Positions 17,866 through 25,874 of a stretch of DNA of 64,000 nucleotides are shown piece after piece (the first letter of the stretch is position 1; each line of letters begins with the position of its first letter). The notes below the pieces were generated by a model. It ran no database searches, was not told where the DNA came from, and saw only the letters and a program-made list of their open reading frames with translations. Position numbers and translations under genes: made by a program. This DNA comes from an uncultured Nesterenkonia sp. (GTDB lineage Bacteria; Actinomycetota; Actinomycetes; Actinomycetales; Micrococcaceae): contig CAMIAK010000004.1 in assembly GCA_946222885.1 (NCBI GenBank), positions 164,810 to 228,809 of the forward strand, read 5' to 3'.

Positions 17866-18391
17866 GCACACCGAAGACGCAGAAGCGGCGGCAGAGCGGC
17901 TCATCGCCCCGGTCATCGTCTCCACCCGGGCCGCCACCGGCCAGCGGGAGGACGAGTCCGCGCCGGTGATCGCCGAGTTCGCCGAGTCCATCGGCTTCGG
18001 CTGCCGGCCCCCGGTGATCATCCCCGACGGCGAGGGGGTCCTCGCCGCCCTCTCCGAGCTGCTCGTGCAGGTCGCCCCCGCGGTGATCATCACCTCCGGC
18101 GGGACCGGGCTCACCCCGGACGACCTCACCCCCGAGTTCACTACGCCGCTGCTGAACAAGGAGATCCCCGGGATCATGGAGGCCGTCCGGGCCCACGGGC
18201 GCTCCCAGAACGCCCTGGCCTCGCTGAGCAGGGGAGTGGCCGGCGTCGCCGACGGCACGGTGATCGTCAACCTCCCCGGCTCCCCGAAGGCCGTGCGGGA
18301 GGGGATGGAGGTCCTGGTGGAGCTGCTGCCGCACCTGTGCGACCAGGTCGCCGACATCCGCCGGCACGACGACTGGGGCTCCGCCGGGTGA
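17858..18391 (+). CDS. mog: Molybdopterin adenylyltransferase, MogA/MoaB family
   Basis: Activates molybdopterin by adenylylation before metal insertion. The binding motif is TSGGTGLTPDDLTPE with an intact Asp pair, and VNLPGSPKAVREG matches the C-terminal phosphate loop. It is 177 aa. Start overlaps the moaC stop region. MogA and MoaB are hard to separate by sequence alone; the role in Moco activation is secure from context. Confidence 0.9.
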   Translation: MTEHTEDAEAAAERLIAPVIVSTRAATGQREDESAPVIAEFAESIGFGCRPPVIIPDGEGVLAALSELLVQVAPAVIITSGGTGLTPDDLTPEFTTPLLNKEIPGIMEAVRAHGRSQNALASLSRGVAGVADGTVIVNLPGSPKAVREGMEVLVELLPHLCDQVADIRRHDDWGSAG

Positions 18392-18405
18392 AGGAGACAG
18401 ACCGG

Positions 18406-18924
18406 ATGACGGAAGCAGGCCGGACGGAGGAGCCCACGGACCAGGCGGAGCAGCCCCCGCTGAACCGGGAGGGCTGCGCAGCAGACGAGCCCTTCGAGTT
18501 CCCTGAGGAGCGGGTCGTGGCTGCCTTCCTCAGCCAGGAGCGGCTGGATCCGGCGCGCGCGGAGTCCGAGGTCTGGTCCAGCCGGGCCGGCGCCGTCGTC
18601 GCCTTCTCCGGCATCGTCCGTGACCACGACGCCGGGCAGCCGGTCCGCAGCCTGAACTACACCGCGCATCCCACCGCGGAGGAGACCCTCCGGCAGGTGG
18701 CGGTGACGCTGGCGGCCAAGCATCCCACCGTCCGGGTGTGGGCCGGCCACCGGGTGGGCGCCCTGGAGGTGGGCGACCACGCGCTGGTGGCCGCCGTCGC
18801 CTCCGGGCACCGGCAGGAGGCCTTCGAGGCCTGCGCCGAGCTCATCGAGGAGATCAAGGCGCAGGTCCCCATCTGGAAGGAACAGCTCTTCGCCGACGGC
18901 ACCACCGAGTGGGTCGGCCTCTGA
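18406..18924 (+). CDS. moaE: Molybdopterin synthase catalytic subunit MoaE
   Basis: Large subunit that accepts sulfur from MoaD. GAVVAFSGIVRDHDAG is the conserved N-terminal segment, HRVGALEVGDHALVAAVAS the core, and VPIWKEQLFADG contains the active-site Lys. 172 aa including a 35-residue acidic extension. AAGGAG lies 9 nt before ATG 18406. The stop at 18922-18924 is directly followed, in the same frame, by the decayed permease remnant. Confidence 0.93.
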   Translation: MTEAGRTEEPTDQAEQPPLNREGCAADEPFEFPEERVVAAFLSQERLDPARAESEVWSSRAGAVVAFSGIVRDHDAGQPVRSLNYTAHPTAEETLRQVAVTLAAKHPTVRVWAGHRVGALEVGDHALVAAVASGHRQEAFEACAELIEEIKAQVPIWKEQLFADGTTEWVGL

Positions 18925-19335
18925 ATCCCGGTCCCGGCGGGAGCGGAAGCCCCGTTCAGCGGAGACATCTACCAGCACATCTGGGCCAGCCTGGTCAGGG
19001 TGGCCTCCGGGTTCGGCCTGGCCGTGGCCCTGGCGGTGCCCTTCGGGGTGGTCCTGGGACGCTCCCCGCTGGCCGCCAAGCTGTTCGAACCGACCATCAA
19101 CATCATCCGTCCCATCCCGGTCACGGCCTGGGCGCTGCTGGTGGTCGGGGAGATGGTCGGCATCAACCTGGGTCTGGGAGCCATGATCTTCGAAGGTCGG
19201 CAGCTGAACCAGATCGACCTCATCATGGCCGGCATGGTCATCATCGGAGTGCTCGGGTTCCTCTCGGACCGGCTGCTCTCGCTGCTTCTGAAGCTCCCCT
19301 CCCGAGGCCGTCCCATCCTGCAGGAGGTCACATGA
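18925..19335 (+). pseudogene. Decayed ABC permease (SsuC/TauC type), 5'-truncated with internal deletion
   Basis: An open frame runs from just after the moaE stop. It begins inside a permease (GDIYQHIWASLVRVASGFGL), with no start or first transmembrane helix. It then jumps from NIIRPIPVTAWALL straight to VVGEMVGINLGLGAMI, omitting roughly 80 residues that normally hold two helices and the EAA coupling loop. The C-terminal part (DRLLSLLLKLPSRG) is normal. Loss of the coupling helix should abolish function. The deletion keeps the reading frame. It overlaps the following ATPase remnant by ATGA, as in an intact operon. Confidence 0.75.
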
Positions 19336-19844
19336 CTGCATCAGTGAAGACCGGCGCCATCTCTATCCGCGGCGTCGGCAAGAGATACAGCGAGACCGCG
19401 CCGTGGGCCATGCGCGGGTTCGACCTGGACGTGGCCCCCGGCGAACTGGTGGCCATCGTGGGCGCCAGCGGCTGCGGCAAGAGCACCGGGGGCATGCAGC
19501 AGCGGGTGGCCATCGCCCGCGTGCTGGCCAACAAGCCCACCGTCATGCTGATGGACGAGCCCTTCGGTGCGCTGGACGCGCTGACCAGGGAGCAGATGCA
19601 GGAGGACCTCGCAGAGATCCGCCGCAGGGTGGGGACCACCGTCCTGTTCGTCACCCACAGCATCGAGGAGGCGGTGAACCTGGCCGACCGGGTGGTGATC
19701 ATGACCGGCGGCATGTCCCACGGGGTGCCGGGGCACATCCGGCGGATCGTAGAGATCGACCTGGGCGAGGACCGCGATCCCACCAGCACGGCCTTCACCG
19801 ATCTGGAGCGGACCATCTGCCATGAGGTCCACGCGAAGCTCTGA
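19332..19844 (+). pseudogene. Decayed ABC ATPase (SsuB/TauB type) with internal deletion
   Basis: 170-aa frame instead of about 250. Walker A (GASGCGKST) is followed at once by GGMQQRVAIARVLA, which is the C-loop signature, so the segment containing the Q loop and helical subdomain (about 80-95 residues) is missing. Walker B (VMLMDEPFGALDAL) and the switch His (VTHSIEEAV) are intact. Without the Q loop it cannot couple to a permease. As in the upstream permease the deletion is in frame. No substrate-binding protein is present. Confidence 0.75.
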
Positions 19845-19851
19845 GCCCCTG

Positions 19852-19901
19852 CCTCAGCGGGACTGCCTCTCCATGGCGATCGCCCGGCGCATCGTCCTCC
19901 G
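19852..19901. repeat. Direct repeat copy A flanking the toxin-antitoxin pair
   Basis: 50 bp, matching 46 of 50 positions with copy B at 20507-20556 in the same orientation. Read on the minus strand it encodes MRRAIAMERQSR-stop, the C-terminus of a homologue of the membrane protein gene at 20509-20952 (MRRAIAMEKQSR-stop). The differences are mostly silent or conservative. Confidence 0.8.
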
Positions 19902-19913
19902 TGCGGCCGAGCT

Positions 19914-20225
19914 CTATTCTGCCGCGTCCATCGTGGTGCTGACGTCCTGTCCTCCGTGGAGAACCGCCAGGATATGCACGGCGTCATCGGTCACGCGGTA
20001 GACGATCAGAGTGCGTCTCCGATAGCTGGTGGTGCGCACCCCCGGACGCAGGTCCTCACGCGGTCGGCCGGCGGAGGGGAACAGCAGGATGCGCTCGCAA
20101 TGTGAGTAGAGGGACTCCAGGTAGGTGTCCGCGACTGAGCGATCGGCGTGCTGGGCGATGTAGTGCCAGAGGGCGTGAAGGTGGTCCTCCGCCTCAGGGG
20201 AGAAGGCTAGGTGCCGGGCGTTCAT
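19914..20225 (-). CDS. ParE/RelE-superfamily toxin
   Basis: 103-aa basic protein. FSPEAEDHLHALWHYIAQ near the N-terminus, LFPSAGRPREDLRPGVRTTSY in the middle and RRTLIVYRVTDDAVHILAVLHGGQD at the C-terminus are the ParE/RelE fold landmarks; the GRPREDLRPGVR loop is typical of ParE rather than RelE. ATG 20225 was chosen because the fold begins there; upstream in-frame codons overlap the antitoxin. Start overlaps the end region of the antitoxin gene, which lies upstream as is usual. ParE toxins act on gyrase; the target here is inferred. Confidence 0.85.
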   Translation of the reverse strand: MNARHLAFSPEAEDHLHALWHYIAQHADRSVADTYLESLYSHCERILLFPSAGRPREDLRPGVRTTSYRRRTLIVYRVTDDAVHILAVLHGGQDVSTTMDAAE

Positions 20226-20229
20226 CGCC

Positions 20230-20406
20230 CTACGCGGCGTCGCGGAGGGATTCGCTGGAGGCCGATATGGATGACTTGACCTCATCCAGAGTGCGGCCCC
20301 GGGAGGGGTCCTTCTCCAAGGCGTCAGCAGCCGGGACGGCGACGGAGCGCAGCCAACGTTCGACGGCTTCGGGGCTCATGCCCTCGATCTCGTGCTGTTC
20401 ATCCAT
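20230..20406 (-). CDS. Antitoxin of the ParDE/RelBE-type pair
   Basis: 58-aa protein that I read directly on the minus strand: it begins MDEQHEIEGMSPEAVERWLR and ends SSESLRDAA. The acidic amphipathic N-terminal half and following DEVKSSISAS segment fit a small antitoxin that wraps its toxin; the DNA-binding motif is not clear-cut. It stops 4 nt before the toxin ATG, so the two are cotranscribed. Confidence 0.7.
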   Translation of the reverse strand: MDEQHEIEGMSPEAVERWLRSVAVPAADALEKDPSRGRTLDEVKSSISASSESLRDAA

Positions 20407-20506
20407 CTCTGGCTCCTCGGCTCGACGGGCCCTGTCCTGGTCCTGCCTGTTCGTCCTCTTCTCAGTGTAGTGAACGGGACCGCTGAGGAAAGGCCTGTGG
20501 AGGGAT

Positions 20507-20556
20507 CCTCAGCGGGACTGCTTCTCCATGGCGATGGCCCGGCGCATGGTCTTCCG
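20507..20556. repeat. Direct repeat copy B (3' end of membrane protein gene)
   Basis: Second copy of the 50-bp repeat (46/50 identity to 19852-19901). It is the natural 3' end of the gene at 20509-20952. The toxin-antitoxin pair lies between the two copies. Confidence 0.8.
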
Positions 20557-20952
20557 GGCCCGGGGGCGGTCCGAGGCGATGTCGTAGGCGATGGACAGCC
20601 GGAACCAGCTGCGCCAGTCCTCCGGGTGCTGCTCCGCCTCTGCGGCGTAGCGCCTGAACTGCTCGTCGGCCTGGGCCTTGTCCGGGCGGCCGCCGGGGGA
20701 GCGTTCCACGGTGTCCTCGGGCAGGCCGTCCTCGGCGTCGAGGATGCGACCCAGCCGCTCGGTCCTCCAGCCGAAGGAGATCTCCCGGTACAGCACCCAG
20801 GAGCCGATGGCCACCAGCAGCAGCGTGCCGATGCCGATCCCGCGGGCCACCGGGTCATCCACGCCCAGGAAGCGGGAGGCGCTGAAGACCGCGCCCACCA
20901 GGAAGATGATCAGCAGGGCGATCATCACGCCGGTCCAGAACTTCGCCTTCAC
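20509..20952 (-). CDS. Membrane protein of unknown function with C-terminal TPR-like helix pair
   Basis: 147 aa. Two transmembrane helices are clear: GVMIALLIIFLVGAVFSAS (residues 7-25) and GIGIGTLLLVAIGSWVLYR (about 38-56). The soluble C-terminal half, DEQFRRYAAEAEQHPEDWRSWFRLSIAYDI then RARKTMRRAIAME, has the spacing of a single tetratricopeptide repeat. It is encoded just downstream of dapB on the same strand. Function unknown. Confidence 0.7.
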   Translation of the reverse strand: MKAKFWTGVMIALLIIFLVGAVFSASRFLGVDDPVARGIGIGTLLLVAIGSWVLYREISFGWRTERLGRILDAEDGLPEDTVERSPGGRPDKAQADEQFRRYAAEAEQHPEDWRSWFRLSIAYDIASDRPRARKTMRRAIAMEKQSR

Positions 20953-20971
20953 GCCGTGCTCCTCCCCGGCC

Positions 20972-21733
20972 TCAGAGTCCCAGGTCCAGGTAGCCGTCCA
21001 GCCCGTGGGTCAGCCCCGGGCGGGAGGCGGCGGTGCGCAGGCCCAGCAGCACCCCGGGCATGAAGGAGGCGCGGTCGAAGGAGTCATGCCGGAAGGTCAG
21101 CTGCTCCCCGGAGGAGCCCAGCAGGACCTCCTGGTGGGCGACCAGCCCGCGCAGCCGCACCGAGTGCACGTGGATGTCCTCCACTACGGCGCCCCGGGCG
21201 CCGTCCGGGTCCTTCTGCGTGGCATCCGGGGAGGGGGCGACGCCGGCCTCCCGGCGGGCCTGTCCCATCAGCTCCGCGGTCCGTGCCGCGGTCCCGGAGG
21301 GGGCGTCCACCTTGTCCGGGTGGTGCAGCTCGATGATCTCGGCGGATTCGAAGTACCGGGCGGCCTTGGCGGCGAAGGCAGTCGCCAGCACCGAGCCGAG
21401 GGCGAAGTTCGGGGCGATCAGCACGCCCACCTGCGGGTTCTCCGCCAGCAGGGCCTCCAGGCGGCCCAGGCGCTCGCCGTCCCAGCCGGTGGTGCCGACC
21501 ACCGCATGGATCCCGTTCTCCACGGCGAAGCGCACGTTGTCCTCGGTGACGTCCGGGACGGTGAGGTCCACGATATGCGTGGCCCCGGCCTCCAGGATCG
21601 TCTCCAGGGAATCTCCGCGGCCGTGGGCGGCCACCAGCTCCATGTCCTCGGCGTTCTCCACGGCCTTCACGGCCTCGGACCCCATCCGTCCCTTGGCTCC
21701 CAGGACGGCCACACGAATCTCTGCGGTGCTCAT
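20972..21733 (-). CDS. dapB: 4-hydroxy-tetrahydrodipicolinate reductase DapB
   Basis: Second enzyme of the lysine/diaminopimelate branch. The Rossmann motif is LGAKGRMG; the substrate motif is ELHHPDKVDAPSGTA with the catalytic His pair and Lys. VGTTGWD and ANFALGSVL complete the family pattern. 253 aa. dapA is 1.3 kb away on the other strand and dapF lies at 35.7 kb, so three DAP-pathway genes are in the window. Confidence 0.96.
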   Translation of the reverse strand: MSTAEIRVAVLGAKGRMGSEAVKAVENAEDMELVAAHGRGDSLETILEAGATHIVDLTVPDVTEDNVRFAVENGIHAVVGTTGWDGERLGRLEALLAENPQVGVLIAPNFALGSVLATAFAAKAARYFESAEIIELHHPDKVDAPSGTAARTAELMGQARREAGVAPSPDATQKDPDGARGAVVEDIHVHSVRLRGLVAHQEVLLGSSGEQLTFRHDSFDRASFMPGVLLGLRTAASRPGLTHGLDGYLDLGL

Positions 21734-21769
21734 GGGACCAGCCTATCGCCCAGCAGGGACATGGGTTCT

Positions 21770-23035
21770 TCACGGCCGGGGCCCGGCCACCGCCGTCCCG
21801 GCCCGGTGGGCCAGCGCCTCCAGCGGGCCGCGGCGGCGCAGCAGGACCTTCACCAGCCCCGCGGCCAGGGCCGCCAGGATCAGTGCGCTGAGGATCGCGG
21901 AGTCGCTGTAGTCGCGGAGGAACTCGGGGGAGCCGGTGACCGGGCCGCCGTCGTCGCCGGTGCCGCGCCAGAGGTGCAGCAGGATCAGGTGCCCCACATA
22001 GAGGGTCAGCGGCATGGCGCCGGCTCCGATGAGCGGGGCAAGAGCCCATTTCAGCCGGCCGGCGACCAGCAGGCACACCCCGAGCACCAGGAAGGCGCAG
22101 CCGATGGTGTGGACCAGATCCAGGGTGGACCCCTCATGCGGGGTGGCCAGGCCGAACCACCAGCTGTCGGTCACCAGCGGGAGCTGATGCGTACCGGTGA
22201 TCAGCTCGCCGCGGACATAGCGCTCCTCCACGATGAACCGCTCCGTCATCCGTTCGGCCACCCCGGGCGCCACCATGCGGCCCGCCAGATAGGCGGCCCC
22301 GGCGAGGAGGGCCCCGACGCCGGCCAGGTTCAGCGCCGTCGTCGTGCGGTCCAGCCGCAGCCGGCCCACCGCCAGCCCGGCGAAGAGATAGGCCGGCCAG
22401 ATCAGCAGGGGGTAGTAGCCGGTGAGTGCCAGGTCCATGCCCAGCACGGGGGCCGCAGCCAGATCCTCGAAGCTGGGGGAGTGCCACAGCCGCCAGTCGT
22501 CCGGGAAGCCCTCCAGGCGGTCCGGCAGGTCGTTCTGTAGCCACCAGAAGACCACCGGGGCGAGGGCGACCCACCCGGCCGCGATGCCGAACAGCGCCTT
22601 CGCGCCCAGCCTCAGGAAGGGAAGGGCCAGGAGGAACAGCAGCCCGTAGTGCACCAGGATGATCGCCACCCCGGAGCTCATCATCGCCACGGCCATGCCG
22701 ATCAGGATGATCAGCAGCGCCCGGACCGCGATCACCTTCCGCGCATGTGCCAGCCGGGCCTCGTCCTCAGGCGTCCGCCGGCTGCGAGGCGAGCGGGACC
22801 TGCGTCCGCCGGAGCTGTACAGCGCCAGCCCGACGCCGGCCAGCAGGGCGAACAGCGCGGCGGGGCGGCCGGTGAACAGCGTGCCCGCCCAGGTCGGGTC
22901 GTTGGTGAGCTCGTCGGTGGTGGGCAGGACATGGACGGCCATCATGCCCAGCAGAGCCAGCCCGCGCGCGGCGTCCACCCCGGAGATCCTCGGCGCGGAG
23001 GCGGAACCGCGTCTGACAGTGTCGGCTGACTTCAC
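21770..23035 (-). CDS. DUF418/DUF1624 polytopic membrane protein (acyltransferase-like)
   Basis: About 421 aa with ten or so hydrophobic segments. The N-terminal GVDAARGLALLGMMAVHVLP is the hallmark of the heparan-alpha-glucosaminide-acetyltransferase-like DUF1624/DUF418 group. GTG 23035 is the preferred start because an upstream ATG at 23077 would overlap the dapA start and adds a non-hydrophobic leader. Transcribed divergently from dapA. Proteins of this group are suspected to acylate envelope glycans; the role here is unknown. Confidence 0.78.
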   Translation of the reverse strand: MKSADTVRRGSASAPRISGVDAARGLALLGMMAVHVLPTTDELTNDPTWAGTLFTGRPAALFALLAGVGLALYSSGGRRSRSPRSRRTPEDEARLAHARKVIAVRALLIILIGMAVAMMSSGVAIILVHYGLLFLLALPFLRLGAKALFGIAAGWVALAPVVFWWLQNDLPDRLEGFPDDWRLWHSPSFEDLAAAPVLGMDLALTGYYPLLIWPAYLFAGLAVGRLRLDRTTTALNLAGVGALLAGAAYLAGRMVAPGVAERMTERFIVEERYVRGELITGTHQLPLVTDSWWFGLATPHEGSTLDLVHTIGCAFLVLGVCLLVAGRLKWALAPLIGAGAMPLTLYVGHLILLHLWRGTGDDGGPVTGSPEFLRDYSDSAILSALILAALAAGLVKVLLRRRGPLEALAHRAGTAVAGPRP

Positions 23036-23041
23036 AGACGG

Positions 23042-23047
23042 TAGGCT
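23042..23047 (+). promoter_or_regulatory. Leaderless -10 element for dapA
   Basis: TAGGCT ends 7 nt before the dapA ATG at 23055 with no Shine-Dalgarno between. Confidence 0.55.
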
Positions 23048-23054
23048 ACTTCCT

Positions 23055-24017
23055 ATGGCAGGACACCACGAGCCCACACATGACTTCGATCCCTACCTCG
23101 CTGAGGGAGAGGTCAAGCACCCGGATCAGACCGATCCGTACTTCGGCCACCTCATCACCGCGATGGTCACCCCCTTCACCAAGGACGACCAGGTGGACTA
23201 CGAGGCCTTCGAGGCGCTCGCGGACAAGCTGGTCAACGAGGGCAACGACGCCCTCGTGGTCTCCGGCACCACCGGCGAGACCTCCACCCTGGAGGACGAT
23301 GAGAAGGAGGGCCTGGTCCGCGCGGCCAAGTCCGCCGTGGGCGACCGCGCCAAGATCATCGCCGGCACCTCCACCAACCACACCTCCCATGACCTGGAGG
23401 TCGCCAAGCGCGCCGAGCGCGCCGGCGCCGACGGCCAGCTGGTGGTCACCCCCTACTACAACAAGCCCAGCCAGGACGGGGTGCTGGCCCACTTCACCGC
23501 CGTGGCCGAGGCCGCCGACCTGCCGCTGATGATCTACGACATCCCCGGCCGCACCGGCATCCCGATCGCCACCGAGACCATCCTGCGGCTCTCCGAGCAT
23601 CCGCGGATCATGTGCCTGAAGGACGCGAAGAACGACATCACCGCGACCACCGAGGTGCTGACCAAGACGGACCTGGAGATCTACTCCGGCGACGACCAGA
23701 ACGTCCTGGCCTGGATGGCCATGGGCGCGGCCGGCGTCGTCTCGGTCACCAGCCATGTGGCCGGCCCGACCTTCCGCCGCATGATCGACTCGGTGCTCAA
23801 CTATGACCTGCGCGAGGCCCGCATCGCCCACAGCGAGCTGGGCCCGGTCATCCGCGGCATGATGACCCGCGTGCAGGGCGCGGTCGCCTCGAAGCTGGCC
23901 CTGAACTGGCTGGGCTTCGGCATCAACACAGACGTCCGGCTTCCCCTGGTGGAGGCCAATGAGCAGGAGAAGGAACTGGTCCTGGCCGACCTCCGCGAGG
24001 CCGGCTGGAACCTCTGA
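23055..24017 (+). CDS. dapA: 4-hydroxy-tetrahydrodipicolinate synthase DapA
   Basis: Condenses pyruvate with aspartate semialdehyde. SGTTGETSTL binds pyruvate, YDIPGRTGI holds the catalytic Tyr, and the Schiff-base Lys is in IMCLKDAKND. 320 aa. The N-terminus carries an extra 30 residues (through DPYFGHL) before the barrel starts at ITAMVTPF. It is 19 nt upstream of the RNase J gene, the usual actinobacterial arrangement. Confidence 0.96.
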   Translation: MAGHHEPTHDFDPYLAEGEVKHPDQTDPYFGHLITAMVTPFTKDDQVDYEAFEALADKLVNEGNDALVVSGTTGETSTLEDDEKEGLVRAAKSAVGDRAKIIAGTSTNHTSHDLEVAKRAERAGADGQLVVTPYYNKPSQDGVLAHFTAVAEAADLPLMIYDIPGRTGIPIATETILRLSEHPRIMCLKDAKNDITATTEVLTKTDLEIYSGDDQNVLAWMAMGAAGVVSVTSHVAGPTFRRMIDSVLNYDLREARIAHSELGPVIRGMMTRVQGAVASKLALNWLGFGINTDVRLPLVEANEQEKELVLADLREAGWNL

Positions 24018-24036
24018 TTTGAAGGAGAACACCTAC

Positions 24037-25719
24037 GTGGCAGCAGAGCGCCTGATCACCCCGCCCAAGCTCAAGAACGGCACCATGCGGATCGTGCCGC
24101 TGGGCGGACTCGGGGAGGTCGGACGCAACATGGCCGTCTTCGAGCTGGACGGCAAGATCCTCATCGTCGACTGCGGCGTCCTCTTCCCGGAGGAGGAGCA
24201 GCCCGGCGTAGACCTGATCCTGCCCGACTTCAGCTACATCGAGGACCGCCTGGACGACGTCGTCGGCCTGGTGCTCACCCATGGGCACGAGGACCACATC
24301 GGCGCAGTGCCCTATCTGCTGCGCAAGAAGCCCGACATCCCGCTGATCGGCTCCACCCTCACCCTGGCGCTCATCGAGGCCAAGCTGCAGGAGCACCGCC
24401 TCAAGCCCTACACCCTGGGGGTGAAGGAGGGCGATGTGGAGAGCTTCGGTCCCTTCGAATGCGAGTTCGTGGCGGTCAACCACTCCATCCCGGACGCGCT
24501 GGCCGTGTTCATCCGCACCTCCGCCGGCACCGTCCTGCACACCGGCGACTTCAAGATGGACCAGCTGCCGCTGGACGGACGCATCACCGACCTGCGGCAC
24601 TTCTCCAAGCTGGGCGAAGAGGGCGTGGACCTCTACATGTCTGACTCCACCAACGCCCACATCCCCGGGTTCACCACCCCGGAGAAGGAGATCGGCCCGG
24701 TCATCGAGCAGGTCTTCGGGCGCTCTCAGCGGCGGATCATCGTGGCCAGCTTCTCCTCCCACATCCACCGCGTGCAGCAGGTGCTCGACGCCGCCGAGGC
24801 CCACGGCCGCCGGGTCGCCTTCGTGGGCCGCTCCATGGTGCGCAACATGGGCATCGCCTCCAAGCTGGGCTACCTCAACGTGCCCGAGGGCATCCTGGTC
24901 GACATCAAGAAGGTCGACAAGCTCCCGGACAACGAGGTCGTGCTCATGTCCACCGGCTCCCAGGGCGAGCCGATGGCGGCGCTGTCGCGGATGGCCAACG
25001 GTGACCACCAGGTGCAGGTCGGGGAGGGGGACACCATCATCCTGGCCTCCTCGCTGATCCCTGGCAACGAGAACTCCGTCTACCGGGTCATCAACGGGCT
25101 GATGAAGCTCGGCGCCGACGTCATCCACAAGGACAACGCCAAGGTGCACGTCTCCGGCCACGCCTCCGCCGGCGAGCTGCTCTACACCTACAACATCCTC
25201 AAGCCGAAGAACGCGATGCCGGTCCACGGCGAGACCCGCCATCTGATCGCCAACGGCCAGCTGGCCGAAGAGACCGGCGTGGACCCGGACCAGGTGCTGC
25301 TCTGCGAGGACGGCTCCGTGGTGGACCTGCGCGACGGCGTCGCCCGGGTCACCGGCCAGATCGAATGCGGCTACGTCTACGTGGACGGCTCCTCCATCGG
25401 TGAGATCACCGACACCGACCTCAAAGACCGCCGAGTCCTGGGCGAGGAGGGCTTCATCTCCGTGGTGACCGTGGTCAACCGGCAGACCGGCCAGATCGTC
25501 TCCGGGCCGGACATCCACGCCCGCGGCGTGGCCGAGGAGGACAAGGTCTTCAAGGACATCAAGCCGAAGATCGCCCGCGCCCTCACCGAGGCCATCCAGG
25601 AGAACAAGGAGCACACGACCCACCAGCTCCAGCAGATCGTCCGCCGGACCATCGGCTCCTGGGTCAGCCGCAAGCTGCGCCGCAAGCCCATGATCGTCCC
25701 CGTGGTGGTGGAGACGTAG
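24037..25719 (+). CDS. rnj: Ribonuclease J
   Basis: Metallo-beta-lactamase/beta-CASP nuclease that processes and degrades RNA with 5'-exo and endo activity. The metal motif is LTHGHEDHIG, further ligands are in HTGDFKMD and SDSTNA, the beta-CASP part is VASFSSHIHRVQQ, and VSGHASAGEL is the C-terminal metal motif. 560 aa. GTG 24037 has GAAGGAG 10 nt upstream; that GTG is the only start placing the ribosome site correctly. Confidence 0.96.
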   Translation: MAAERLITPPKLKNGTMRIVPLGGLGEVGRNMAVFELDGKILIVDCGVLFPEEEQPGVDLILPDFSYIEDRLDDVVGLVLTHGHEDHIGAVPYLLRKKPDIPLIGSTLTLALIEAKLQEHRLKPYTLGVKEGDVESFGPFECEFVAVNHSIPDALAVFIRTSAGTVLHTGDFKMDQLPLDGRITDLRHFSKLGEEGVDLYMSDSTNAHIPGFTTPEKEIGPVIEQVFGRSQRRIIVASFSSHIHRVQQVLDAAEAHGRRVAFVGRSMVRNMGIASKLGYLNVPEGILVDIKKVDKLPDNEVVLMSTGSQGEPMAALSRMANGDHQVQVGEGDTIILASSLIPGNENSVYRVINGLMKLGADVIHKDNAKVHVSGHASAGELLYTYNILKPKNAMPVHGETRHLIANGQLAEETGVDPDQVLLCEDGSVVDLRDGVARVTGQIECGYVYVDGSSIGEITDTDLKDRRVLGEEGFISVVTVVNRQTGQIVSGPDIHARGVAEEDKVFKDIKPKIARALTEAIQENKEHTTHQLQQIVRRTIGSWVSRKLRRKPMIVPVVVET

Positions 25720-25762
25720 TCTTCACCACCTCAGGAGGCGGGAAGGTGTGCCGAATCCCCAC

Positions 25763-25810
25763 GACCGGTCCTCGAAACTGCTGCGCAGTTTCAGGAGACC
25801 TGAGCCGGTC
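25763..25810. terminator. Large intergenic hairpin after RNase J
   Basis: GAAACTGC and GCAGTTTC (25774-25781 and 25785-25792, 3-nt loop) form a perfect 8-bp stem that extends through TCCT/AGGA and out to GACCGG/CCGGTC with a few bulges. There is no T run, so it is either a tailless actinobacterial terminator or an RNA-stability or repeat-type element. Confidence 0.5.
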
Positions 25811-25874
25811 GCGGAGGCCCCTTATTGCGTGGCAATCATTCACTTAGGCATGTTGTGCCGGTAAGTTAGCCGGT

